Assembly (NCBI GenBank): GCA_030670015.1
Contig: DAOVCM010000062.1
Span: 1-6,014, forward strand
Length of the DNA: 6,014 nt
Source of the DNA: Candidatus Bathyarchaeota archaeon
Lineage (GTDB): Archaea > Thermoproteota > Bathyarchaeia > TCS64
Direction of reading: 5' to 3'
A program made the translations under genes and the position numbers. Of the stretch, positions 1 through 4,914 are shown piece after piece. The notes beneath the pieces are model-generated. The model saw only the letters and a program-made list of their open reading frames with translations. It was not told the origin of the DNA and made no database searches. How positions within the stretch are numbered: position 1 is the stretch's first letter; the number at the start of each line of letters is the position of its first letter.

Positions 1-241
1 GGTCCTCCCGCCCGGTGAGGAGCTGAATCGGGACGGGCGTCGAGTCTTTCACCGCTATTTTCGCGAGGGCGGGCTTGTTGTTCCGTAGGAAGCTGCCCAC
101 GTGGGCCATCTCGGTAAAGGTTAGATCCGCCCCGTGGCTGAAGCAGATGGTACGGAAGACGCCATCAGAGTAGCCTTCTAGGGGCGCGAGCATGAAGCGG
201 AACAAAGCCATGTAGACATCAGGTTCGCGGACTATATACAT
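1..241 (-). CDS. dus: tRNA-dihydrouridine synthase, N-terminal part (runs off left edge)
   Basis: Flavin enzyme family that reduces uridine to dihydrouridine in the D-loop of tRNA, in the cytoplasm, using FMN and NAD(P)H. Only the first 80 residues are in the window; the frame is open to base 1. Visible family signatures are MLAPLEGYSDGVFR (residues 17-30, the FMN-binding first strand of the TIM barrel, usually APMxGxTDxxFR), then GADLTFTEM (37-45) and VPIQLLTG (70-77), in the family's usual order and spacing. ATG 241 is the first start after an in-frame TGA at 307-309; ATG 211 or ATG 193 (the Met of MLAP) are alternatives, because the family core begins only there. One copy of a 28-base repeat with an AT-rich centre lies 36-63 bases upstream and may supply the TATA-like element. 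The catalytic cysteine lies beyond the window. Identification is from motif recognition only. Confidence 0.85.
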   Translation of the reverse strand, partial: MYIVREPDVYMALFRFMLAPLEGYSDGVFRTICFSHGADLTFTEMAHVGSFLRNNKPALAKIAVKDSTPVPIQLLTGRED

Positions 242-276
242 GCGCGCTCTTTCAGGGAACCCGAGTTGATGTCTGT

Positions 277-304
277 GGGGATTAAATTTATCCCCAAACC
301 CAAA
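277..304. repeat. 28-base direct repeat, copy 1, with palindromic core
   Basis: This matches bases 817-844 at 27 of 28 positions in the same orientation. The first 19 bases, GGGGATTAAATTTATCCCC, form an imperfect palindrome (8 of 9 pairs); the tail is AAACCCAAA. On the minus strand the AT-rich centre lies about 45 bases before the dus start, so it could serve as a TATA-like promoter element or regulator site. Both copies read in one frame as GFGD(K/N)FNP, but this copy is upstream of the likely dus start and is probably not translated. Confidence 0.85.
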
Positions 305-307
305 GAG

Positions 308-679
308 TCAATATTCCTTGAGGAACCTAGTAAAGCCATATTCATTTATCTTCTTACAGTTTTCTTTGAACTGTTGAGTTAGGTTTGGACATTCTTGTGC
401 ATTATTACATTCCCAGCATCCTTCAAGTTTTTTACTTATACAGCAAATTCTTATTGGGCAGTTTGATTCCTCTTTATATTTGCAGAAGACAGCGCATTTG
501 AGGTTAACCAATTCATCTACTTCTATTTTGAATTTTTTTGAAGGATCATGCCTAGAACCACAGATATGAGTGTTATCTAATGCCTTTTTTAGATTGAATG
601 CTGCTTCTGAGACAACCATCCTGTAACACTTAGGACAATAAAGTCCGCAATACGCTATGAGATCAATCATACCCAGCAC
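308..679 (-). CDS. DUF3795 family cysteine-rich protein
   Basis: Small Cys-rich protein of the DUF3795 type, common in archaea and anaerobic bacteria; its function is not established, though metal or iron-sulfur binding is often supposed. The family N-terminal motif is seen as IAYCGLYCPKC (residues 8-18). There are 13 cysteines in 123 residues, including a clustered stretch C62, C66, C74, C79, C80, C88, C91, C97, the last ones in a GCWECNNAQECPNL segment typical of the family. No signal peptide or membrane segment is seen. GTG 679 and ATG 670 are both possible starts; ATG 670 (MIDLIAYCGLYC) fits the family better. A TATA-like TTTTAAATTTG lies about 25 bases before either, so the mRNA is probably nearly leaderless. 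The gene is far more AT-rich and A/T-ending in codon use than its neighbours and is bracketed by 28-base direct repeats, which suggests recent acquisition. Confidence 0.8.
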   Translation of the reverse strand: MLGMIDLIAYCGLYCPKCYRMVVSEAAFNLKKALDNTHICGSRHDPSKKFKIEVDELVNLKCAVFCKYKEESNCPIRICCISKKLEGCWECNNAQECPNLTQQFKENCKKINEYGFTRFLKEY

Positions 680-700
680 CGAACGTAGTTACCATCTATT

Positions 701-713
701 CAAATTTAAAACG
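701..713 (-). promoter_or_regulatory. Probable TATA box of the DUF3795 gene
   Basis: The minus strand reads CGTTTTAAATTTG here. Its centre near 707 is 26-28 bases before the GTG 679 start, and about 37 before ATG 670, which is the archaeal TATA-to-start distance for a leaderless or very short-leader mRNA. No separate BRE can be assigned with confidence. Confidence 0.5.
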
Positions 714-738
714 GTAGATGTGTGTGTGGGATAAAATT

Positions 739-813
739 TCACCTTCTCCCAACGACATTAACCTCAGCCAGAGCATCTGTAATGCCCTCCCACTCCTCCA
801 GAACGAAGTTCCA
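739..813 (-). other. Short coding-like open frame, possible gene-end remnant
   Basis: Read from TGG 813 to TGA 739, this frame gives WNFVLEEWEGITDALAEVNV followed by VGRR and a stop. The composition looks like the C-terminus of a soluble protein, but there is no start codon: upstream the frame runs into the 28-base repeat and a TAG. I do not recognise the family. It may be the tail of a gene cut by the same event that truncated the Lrp-like regulator, or simply chance. It lies inside the interval bounded by the two direct repeats. Confidence 0.2.
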
Positions 814-816
814 GGG

Positions 817-844
817 GGGGATTAAAATTATCCCCAAACCCAAA
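817..844. repeat. 28-base direct repeat, copy 2
   Basis: Second copy of the element at 277-304, differing at one base (827). It is extended on the right by degenerate CCCAAA/CCCTAAA units to about 856. It lies exactly where recognisable sequence of the Lrp-like pseudogene ends, and no start codon of an intact gene follows it at promoter distance; the next gene start on the minus strand is about 140 bases away. The two copies enclose the DUF3795 gene. Confidence 0.85.
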
Positions 845-847
845 CCC

Positions 848-1382
848 TAAACCCACACACATATCGCGCGCGATCAGACTTTCTTCCTTGAGTCTCTTTG
901 AAGCGCATGGATTATCTGATAGTCCAGGACATCCAGCTCCTCCATCGAGATATCGCCCAGATGTTGCTACGAGGGGCAAATCCCACTCACCAAGTCAGGC
1001 ATCTCCCTCATCTCCTTGATGAAACGCGAGTAACCTTGAAGATCATTTATACTCCTTAGGTATCCGCCAACGTAGAGTTGGTTTCCGCCGGCCACGGATA
1101 CCCAGTACGTGGACTCGTGTGAACCCAACTCCAGGCACGTTTTCTCGATGTCGTTAGAACGTGACGAACCCCCGGTTATCGTGGACAACCCGTTCAATAC
1201 TGCCACAGTGGGTTTGGCTGTGAAGGCTCTGATTACCCCTATCCTAGTCATCTCCTGGATACGTCGATGAACGGCGTTAACGGATAGGTCTAGCTTATCG
1301 GCGAGTTCGCGATAAGGAAGCCGAGGGTTCATCAATAAAAGTTGAGACAGGGATTATGTTCGTCTTGTCCCTTATCTGACAT
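848..1382 (-). pseudogene. Broken Lrp/AsnC-like regulator with two helix-turn-helix domains
   Basis: The intact part (967-1335) encodes an AsnC-type helix-turn-helix, NPRLPYRELADKLDLSVNAV, followed by about 80 residues of a sensor-like domain ending GICPS. Three lesions are visible. First, upstream of TTG 1335 another frame beginning ATG 1382 reads MSDKGQDEHN and fits the family's D-E-x-D start only if a short deletion near 1350 is undone; a TATA-like CTTATCTACTTAAG (1397-1410) suits ATG 1382 as the original leaderless start. Second, after the TAG at 967-969 the same frame continues into EELDVLDYQIIHALQRDSRK, the first helix of a second AsnC-type domain. Third, a TGA at 874-876 interrupts this domain, which carries on in the next frame as LIARDMCVG to about 848, where the 28-base repeat begins. 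The region 863-874 is also a perfect palindrome, ATCGCGCGCGAT. A truncated 122-residue protein from TTG 1335 or ATG 1332 might still be made and bind DNA, but a decayed gene is the better reading. Confidence 0.7.
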
Positions 1383-1683
1383 GCAGTAAAGTACAACTTA
1401 AGTAGATAAGTCTTCTAGAGCTTCGAGCACCTACATTAACTTTAGTGCACGTGGGCGAATTCGATAATTATTGAGGTTTATTGGGAGGGGTTACTGGTAG
1501 AAGACCTTGAGGTTCCAATTGAGAGAGACTTAATCCGGTCGGTAATCTAGGCTTCTGTCAATTGAGCCAGTAAGCGGCGATGCGTCCCCTTAAGTCTGAG
1601 TCATCCATTGAGGGTGCCTCTTGTGACATGGTACGGTCTGGTAAGGTAAGACATAGTTTGGCAACATATACAAAATAGAGGGG
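1383..1683. other. Gene-poor stretch with two short coding-like frames
   Basis: No gene can be supported across these 300 bases. Two short frames read like protein. On the plus strand, 1446-1550 gives IIIEVYWEGLLVEDLEVPIE and a few more residues before TAG; it has no good start and follows a TAG. On the minus strand, 1558-1629 gives MSQEAPSMDDSDLRGRIAAY then WLN and a stop, preceded by an open frame. I recognise neither; they may be remnants of lost genes. The right end holds the promoter of the next gene, with a TATA-like CATATACAAAA at about 1665-1675. Confidence 0.3.
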
Positions 1684-1884
1684 GTGAATAACCGGAAGGT
1701 GAACTGCAACCGCGTCGAGGTGAAATGCTACCATTGTGGTCACGTTTTCGAAAGGGACCTAGACCGGTACATCAAGGCGTCCTCCGTAGAGAGCCCCGAA
1801 TGCGGAGGCGACATGGCTGTACAAGGCTATGAAGGTGAAGGTCTGGAGATGATGTTGAATAGTTTTTTCAGGGATATTAGATAG
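1684..1884 (+). CDS. Small zinc-ribbon-like protein
   Basis: A 66-residue protein (shorter if a later start is used) with CYHCGH at residues 15-20 and SPECGGDM at 37-44. The spacing is that of a small zinc ribbon (CxxC ... CxxC), except that the third ligand is serine 37 (AGC) where TGC would complete the set, leaving C15, C18 and C40. The middle, FERDLDRYI, and the acidic tail are not recognised. Starts: GTG 1684 has a GA-rich stretch too close to be a good Shine-Dalgarno; GTG 1699 and GTG 1720 (just before KCYHC) are possible, and the TATA-like box near 1668 would put transcription start around 1694, favouring GTG 1699 or GTG 1720. It is followed by a T-run and then the AbiE promoter, so it is probably its own transcription unit. 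Function unknown. Confidence 0.5.
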   Translation: MNNRKVNCNRVEVKCYHCGHVFERDLDRYIKASSVESPECGGDMAVQGYEGEGLEMMLNSFFRDIR

Positions 1885-1907
1885 AAGGTTTCCCTCTATT
1901 CTTTAAA

Positions 1908-1914
1908 TTTTTTT
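1908..1914 (+). terminator. T-run, probable archaeal terminator
   Basis: Seven consecutive T, within an AT-rich stretch TTCTTTAAATTTTTTTCAT, 24 bases after the stop of the zinc-ribbon gene. Archaeal RNA polymerase ends transcription at U-tracts without needing a hairpin. Confidence 0.45.
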
Positions 1915-1987
1915 CATATTGTGCGCGTTAGAACAGATACTTCATGAAAAGTCGTAGGGGCCAAGGTTATCCCTCGTAGATCCGTTT

Positions 1988-2010
1988 ATATGTCTCCATA
2001 TGATTTATAT
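1988..2010 (+). promoter_or_regulatory. AbiE promoter: TATA box and small inverted repeat
   Basis: TTTATAT at 2004-2010 is a good archaeal TATA box; 25-27 bases on places transcription start near 2033, about 12 bases before ATG 2045. Immediately before it, ATATG-TCTC-CATAT (1988-2001) is a short inverted repeat. AbiEi antitoxins of other AbiE systems repress their own promoter by binding inverted repeats, so this is a candidate operator, but the arms are only five bases. Confidence 0.5.
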
Positions 2011-2044
2011 CCTAAAGTAACATTTTTGTGATGTTGTGGTTTAA

Positions 2045-2677
2045 ATGAAAACCGGCTTGATCCTTCGGAGGCTCCGGATGGAAGGAAGGGAGTTCGTAAC
2101 CTCAGAGGAGCTGAAGGAGCTATGCTCCATCCTTGGTATCAAATACGAGTCAGCGATACGCCATCTAGTTCCACGTGGTCACCTAATCCGGGTCTTCAGA
2201 GGGATCTTTTACGTGAAGAGTCCCGATGAAGTCCTGACAGGGAGGCAAAAATACAGCTATCTGGAGCTTGTTTCTAAAGGGCTAAAGGTTAAAGGTGTGG
2301 GAGATTGGTATTTCGGTCTATACACGGCCTTGAAGTTGAATAATTTGACCCATGAACTATACGCATTGGATTACGTTGTAAACGACAAGATCCAACGGTC
2401 TAAACCCATGAGCATAGCCGGTTACATGTTCAGGTTCGTTAAGGTTAAGCCCCAGCTACTCGGCTTCGGGATAGTAGGCGAGGAGTTGAGGTACTCTGAT
2501 CCTGAGAAGACTGTTCTTGACTTCATATATCTTTGGAGATACAACGGTATGCCTGATAAGAGGATCACTATGAGCGTCAGAGAATGGGTTGACCGCGTCG
2601 ATGAGGTGAAACTGAAGAGTTACAGCCGACATTATACGAAGACAGTGGCAGAACAGTTGAAGGAGGTCTTACTATGA
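2045..2677 (+). CDS. AbiEi-family antitoxin / transcriptional repressor
   Basis: Antitoxin partner of the AbiE toxin-antitoxin system, which in studied bacterial cases gives phage abortive infection; AbiEi counters the toxin and represses the operon. The N-terminal part (about residues 1-60) looks like a winged helix: TSEELKELCSILGIKYESAI (19-38), then RGHLIRVFRGIFYVKSP (44-60), the characteristic turn into a beta wing of this family. The rest follows the AbiEi pattern: SYLELVSKGLK (71-81), WYFGLYTALKLNNLTHE (88-104), and SDPEKTVLDFIYLWRY (151-166). At 210 residues it is within the usual range. Its stop overlaps the start of the next gene as ATGA (2674-2677), the normal arrangement for translational coupling. 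ATG 2045 follows the TATA box at a suitable distance and is the first start. No lesions are seen. Confidence 0.85.
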   Translation: MKTGLILRRLRMEGREFVTSEELKELCSILGIKYESAIRHLVPRGHLIRVFRGIFYVKSPDEVLTGRQKYSYLELVSKGLKVKGVGDWYFGLYTALKLNNLTHELYALDYVVNDKIQRSKPMSIAGYMFRFVKVKPQLLGFGIVGEELRYSDPEKTVLDFIYLWRYNGMPDKRITMSVREWVDRVDEVKLKSYSRHYTKTVAEQLKEVLL

Positions 2678-3597
2678 GCCTGGGATTTATAGATGAGATC
2701 TCAAAGATTCATGGTATTCATAGGAGAGACCTCGTCGAGAAGGACCTCCTCCTACACCGCCTCCTGCACTACCTTTCACTTCATCCCGAGTTCGGCGAGA
2801 ACTACCTATTCAAGGGTGGGACCTGTCTCATCAAGTGTCATATGGGCTATTTCAGGTTCAGTGAAGATGTGGATTTCACCTGGCAGCATCAGAGCCGATT
2901 CGAAGGTATGTCTCAGAAAAGGTTGCGTATGGTACTTTCGGGCGTCATCGGTGAACTGGGTCTCCTATTGGAGGGATTCGCCCGGGAGGAGAGGATGGAG
3001 TTTACGTGTGACAAGTCGAATCGAGAGTTTGTTGAGCTTGGGGGCAGCAACAAGACCTGCACGTTCAAGCTCTGGTACACCTCTAAGGTTCTTAAGATGA
3101 GGAGCTTTGTCAAAGTCCAAGTTAACTATGTGGAGAGTCTGTGTCACCCACCAGTTAATGTAATTGTGAGATGTGTTGCCGGGGAGCCCACAAAGGAGAT
3201 GATATTTCTTTTTCCAGAGGCCGATAGTTATGCGCCTCTGAAAATGTGGGCTTACGACATCCCGGAGATTCTGTGTGAAAAGGCTCGAGCTATTCTCACT
3301 AGAATGGCCGTGAAAGCCCGGGATTTTGTGGATATCTATATGATTGAGAAGGAGACGGGCATCAGCCTGTTTGAGCATATGGATTGTGCTGTAGATAAGC
3401 TAAGGTTTATGCTGGAGCTCTATCAGAAATATCGTGAAAATCTAGCCGGTAATTTGCGGCTTCTTGAATCTGGTCAACTATTTCGTTGGGGTGAGGAGAA
3501 GACGCTGCTATTACGAGACATCGACGAAGGAGATCTGTATAATTTTATTTCACCATTAGAAAACTTGCTTAAAAAAATTGCAGAAGCAGCAGAATAG
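2674..3597 (+). CDS. AbiEii-family nucleotidyltransferase toxin
   Basis: Toxin of the AbiE module, a DNA-polymerase-beta-like nucleotidyltransferase (COG2253 / AbiEii type). Related toxins add nucleotides to RNAs such as tRNA acceptor ends and stop growth reversibly; the target here is unknown. Motif I is FKGGT (46-50) followed by SEDVDF (63-68), giving the GG(T/S) and the D65-x-D67 metal-binding pair. KVQVNY (147-152) stands at the third conserved strand. The C-terminal helical motif reads EKARAIL (202-208) and KARDFVDIYMI (214-224), as in the family's (K/R)xRDxxDxY pattern. At 307 residues it has full length and appears active. Start ATG 2674 overlaps the antitoxin stop by four bases; AAGGAGG lies about eight bases before it inside the antitoxin gene and is a good Shine-Dalgarno. 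Confidence 0.88.
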   Translation: MSLGFIDEISKIHGIHRRDLVEKDLLLHRLLHYLSLHPEFGENYLFKGGTCLIKCHMGYFRFSEDVDFTWQHQSRFEGMSQKRLRMVLSGVIGELGLLLEGFAREERMEFTCDKSNREFVELGGSNKTCTFKLWYTSKVLKMRSFVKVQVNYVESLCHPPVNVIVRCVAGEPTKEMIFLFPEADSYAPLKMWAYDIPEILCEKARAILTRMAVKARDFVDIYMIEKETGISLFEHMDCAVDKLRFMLELYQKYRENLAGNLRLLESGQLFRWGEEKTLLLRDIDEGDLYNFISPLENLLKKIAEAAE

Positions 3598-3615
3598 AAA
3601 AATTTCCTTCCACCC

Positions 3616-3621
3616 TTTTTT
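3616..3621 (+). terminator. T-run after the AbiE operon
   Basis: CCCTTTTTTG begins about 16 bases after the AbiEii stop; further T-runs occur at 3660-3664 and 3669-3674. A U-tract terminator is plausible, though the runs are short. Confidence 0.35.
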
Positions 3622-3710
3622 GCTACGGCAAACGAAGTACGATAATAATCTACGCAAGATTTTTGAGGTTTTTTGTATTAAGGAGTCACGCCGAAATTGT
3701 CCATAAGGCA

Positions 3711-3735
3711 GATCCATTAAAACAAGGATTGAAAC
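3711..3735 (+). CRISPR. Orphan CRISPR-repeat-like sequence (single copy)
   Basis: The 25 bases at 3711-3735 (a full repeat may reach left to about 3706) end in GGATTGAAAC, the classic 3' end of type I and III repeats. They carry ATCC and GGAT arms around an AT-rich loop. In frame they read DPLKQGLK, the peptide typical of spurious proteins predicted across CRISPR arrays with this repeat type. No second copy was found on either strand of the window and there are no cas genes. The AT-rich, T-tract-containing DNA at 3598-3705 is where a leader would be. It is best read as the remnant of an array or a solitary repeat. Confidence 0.5.
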
Positions 3736-3778
3736 TCCAGTACTTGGGCTGCTTCTCCTCCACAACTCTGAGGTCCGT

Positions 3779-3940
3779 GCGCGCGATGCCAGTCATGCTC
3801 TATACAATATGGGGCTGCCCGCGGAGTGGATGTACCAGCCAGTAAGCGCGGGGGCCAGCAACGGCATCCACGAGTCCATGAGCCGGTTCGTCGAGAACCA
3901 CGTCGGTAGGAGCCGCGAGTTCTGGTACTACTACATGCCC
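3779..3940 (+). pseudogene. Fragment of an M32 (carboxypeptidase Taq-like) metallopeptidase
   Basis: The frame reads RDASHALYNMGLPAEW, then GIHESMSRFVENHVGRSREF followed by WYYY. This is the core of the M32 family, whose members have HEAGHALYExGLP and, some residues on, GIHESQSRxWENxVGRSRxFW. Only about 55 of roughly 500 residues remain. The zinc motif HExxH is ruined: where HEAxH is expected the sequence is RDASH, so the first histidine and the glutamate are lost, while the HES motif that carries another active-site region remains. No start codon precedes the match and the frame ends at TGA 3962-3964 after unrelated residues. It is dead remnant DNA, with no visible tie to the neighbouring toxin-antitoxin genes. 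Confidence 0.75.
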
Positions 3941-3941
3941 A

Positions 3942-4223
3942 ATCCTCGGAGCCATCAACAATGAAGACATCACCAATATCGAAGACCTACTAAAAGAACT
4001 ACCCCTCATCTATCCCATCGCACGCGCGCACGACGACACGGCGACCAGAGTGACGACACCTGACTTGTCAGACAAAACCCCCTCCAAGGACACTCCTCTG
4101 TCGAATGAGACACTACTTAAGGGTATTCCGCAGCTGTCTGGCGACAGCCCGGTAGACCTCGGCGCCAAAGATGCACGCAGGCAGAACCTTGTCAGCTGTA
4201 CTCAAGTGGACGTATTATTCTAA
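3942..4223 (+). other. Open frame without a start, possible second gene remnant
   Basis: In the frame one base on from the M32 fragment, a stretch stays open to TAA 4221. Its first part, ILGAINNEDITNIEDLLKEL followed by PLIYPIA, looks like real protein, while the rest is low-complexity and Thr/Ser/Asp-rich. There is no plausible start codon before the coding-like part, and the first 20 bases abut the M32 remnant. I do not recognise the family. The end overlaps the convergent PIN toxin gene. CTGTC-TGGC-GACAG at 4136-4149 can form a small hairpin. Nothing else is seen between 3941 and 4112. Confidence 0.25.
4113..4205 (-). other. Short coding-like frame overlapping the PIN toxin end
   Basis: From TTG 4205 to TAG 4113 the minus strand reads 30 residues including STADKVLPACIFGAEVYRAV and a basic tail ARQLRNTLK. 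It overlaps the last 14 bases of the PIN toxin gene in another frame, as an operon partner might, but no Shine-Dalgarno is evident and I know no family match. It could be a gene fragment left by a deletion. Confidence 0.2.
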
Positions 4224-4611
4224 CACCTTTGATTTTTCTCCAGTGTTTGACATCTTCCGTGATAATCGTCTCTATGCCTTCACTCTCCATCGACGCCGCA
4301 TGTATGGCGTCGTAGCTGACGCCGGTCTCCAGCGTGATCTCCGACGCCCTTCTGACGAACCTCTCGCTTAACGGGATCATCTTGATGGGGAAGGAGAAGA
4401 ACGCGAGGACCGCCCCAGCGGCGATCTCTCTGTCAACTCTTGCGAGGGACCCGAGTATCTCGATGGGGACAAGGTTGCAGCAATATGCCCTGAGTCTGCC
4501 GTCTCTGATGTCGTCCAATATCCTTTTACACGGTAAGCCATACTTCGGGTGTCTCAATGCGACGTAATCGAATATGTTAGTGTCTATGTACGCGGAGACG
4601 AGGTCCGCCAG
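4192..4611 (-). CDS. PIN-domain toxin (VapC-like), probable CTG start
   Basis: PIN-domain endoribonuclease, toxin of an AbrB-PIN pair. The obvious start, TTG 4557, would drop the first catalytic residue. The frame is open upstream and reads SAYIDTNIFDYVALRHP, the standard PIN N-terminus. No ATG, GTG or TTG exists there. CTG 4611 does, with GGAGG (4619-4623) seven bases before it and just three bases after the antitoxin stop, giving 139 residues, a normal length. With that start the four acidic residues are present: D10 in IDTN, E51 in PIEIL, D101 in SYDAIHAA and D120 in ITEDVKHW. The alternative is that an ATG start was lost by mutation and the gene is weakly expressed. It is co-transcribed with the AbrB antitoxin gene upstream. 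Confidence 0.75.
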   Translation of the reverse strand: MADLVSAYIDTNIFDYVALRHPKYGLPCKRILDDIRDGRLRAYCCNLVPIEILGSLARVDREIAAGAVLAFFSFPIKMIPLSERFVRRASEITLETGVSYDAIHAASMESEGIETIITEDVKHWRKIKGVRIIRPLEYS

Positions 4612-4613
4612 TT

Positions 4614-4859
4614 TTAAGCCTCCTTCCAGGATTCCTCCACGAGCTTGACAGCGTCAATGTCTAAGGATTCATCGGAGAGGCTCCACAGGTACTCTGACGG
4701 GTCAGTAATTTTCCTGGGTACTTCGATAATAATGCGTTCCCCGTCGTCTCCAACTAGGAGTTTGTCGCCAAGCTCTATTCCCAGTTTGGTCCGCGTCCTC
4801 TTTGGTATCGTGATCTGATATTTTCTTGTGACAATGACCTCCTCCAAATCCTCCACCAC
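4614..4859 (-). CDS. AbrB/SpoVT-type antitoxin
   Basis: Swapped-hairpin AbrB-type DNA-binding antitoxin of the PIN toxin that follows. The signature VIVTRKYQITIPKRTRTKLG then IELGDKLLV is the archaeal VapB AbrB fold (about residues 8-37 from GTG 4859); the C-terminal SDESLDIDAVKLVEESWKEA is the likely toxin-wrapping tail. GTG 4859 gives 81 residues, usual for the group. An ATG at 4916 would add 19 residues (MTYDVTIRKKFEWG and on) with no place in the domain. I prefer GTG 4859 (GTG 4856 also possible) because a TATA-like AAATTTGAA lies about 25 bases upstream and a perfect 14-base palindrome sits between, so the longer reading would put the promoter and operator inside the gene. The stop is three bases from the toxin's probable CTG. 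Confidence 0.8.
   Translation of the reverse strand: MVEDLEEVIVTRKYQITIPKRTRTKLGIELGDKLLVGDDGERIIIEVPRKITDPSEYLWSLSDESLDIDAVKLVEESWKEA
4619..4623 (-). promoter_or_regulatory. Shine-Dalgarno supporting CTG 4611
   Basis: The minus strand reads AAGGAGGCTTAAAACTG; GGAGG is seven bases before CTG, the best ribosome-binding spacing. It lies in the last codons of the antitoxin gene, so it couples the two genes. No such motif precedes TTG 4557. Confidence 0.6.
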
Positions 4860-4860
4860 C

Positions 4861-4874
4861 GTAGTACGTACTAC
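4861..4874. promoter_or_regulatory. Perfect 14-base palindrome, probable antitoxin operator
   Basis: GTAGTACGTACTAC is identical to its reverse complement. It begins two bases before the likely GTG start of the AbrB antitoxin and lies between that start and the TATA-like box at 4881-4889, the position where a dimeric autorepressor would block transcription start. Confidence 0.6.
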
Positions 4875-4880
4875 GCCCCA

Positions 4881-4894
4881 TTCAAATTTCTTTC
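4881..4894. promoter_or_regulatory. TATA-like element, possibly serving both directions
   Basis: TTCAAATTTCTTTC is centred near 4886. On the minus strand the start of transcription would fall near 4860, at GTG 4859; on the plus strand near 4912, at ATG 4915. AAATTT is itself symmetric, so a shared divergent promoter is possible. Confidence 0.4.
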
Positions 4895-4914
4895 TAATCG
4901 TCACATCGTAAGTC

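Noticed and set aside
832..856. Telomere-like CCCTAAA/CCCAAA run
   Set aside because: Only about three degenerate units, partly inside the 28-base repeat; no array, and the setting is prokaryotic.
967..969. TAG read through as pyrrolysine in the Lrp-like gene
   Set aside because: The frame is broken again by TGA at 874 and at the 5' end, so ordinary decay explains it better than recoding.
764..979. Open frame on the minus strand of 71 residues
   Set aside because: It covers the 3' ruins of the Lrp-like gene in a shifted frame and then translates the direct repeat (GFGFGDNFNP). Only the LIARDMCVG part makes sense, as frameshifted sequence of the pseudogene.
2693..3378. Several long open frames on both strands inside the AbiEii gene
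   Set aside because: They are other-frame shadows of a clear full-length nucleotidyltransferase gene and have no domain features.
3663..3845. 60-residue plus-strand frame containing DPLKQGLK
   Set aside because: It is a translation of the CRISPR-like repeat and then an off-frame reading of the M32 fragment.
3800..4009. 69-residue minus-strand frame
   Set aside because: It is antisense to the M32 fragment and shows no family features.
4171..4567. Two plus-strand frames (4171-4371 and 4334-4567)
   Set aside because: Both are antisense shadows of the PIN toxin gene, whose motifs are clear on the minus strand.
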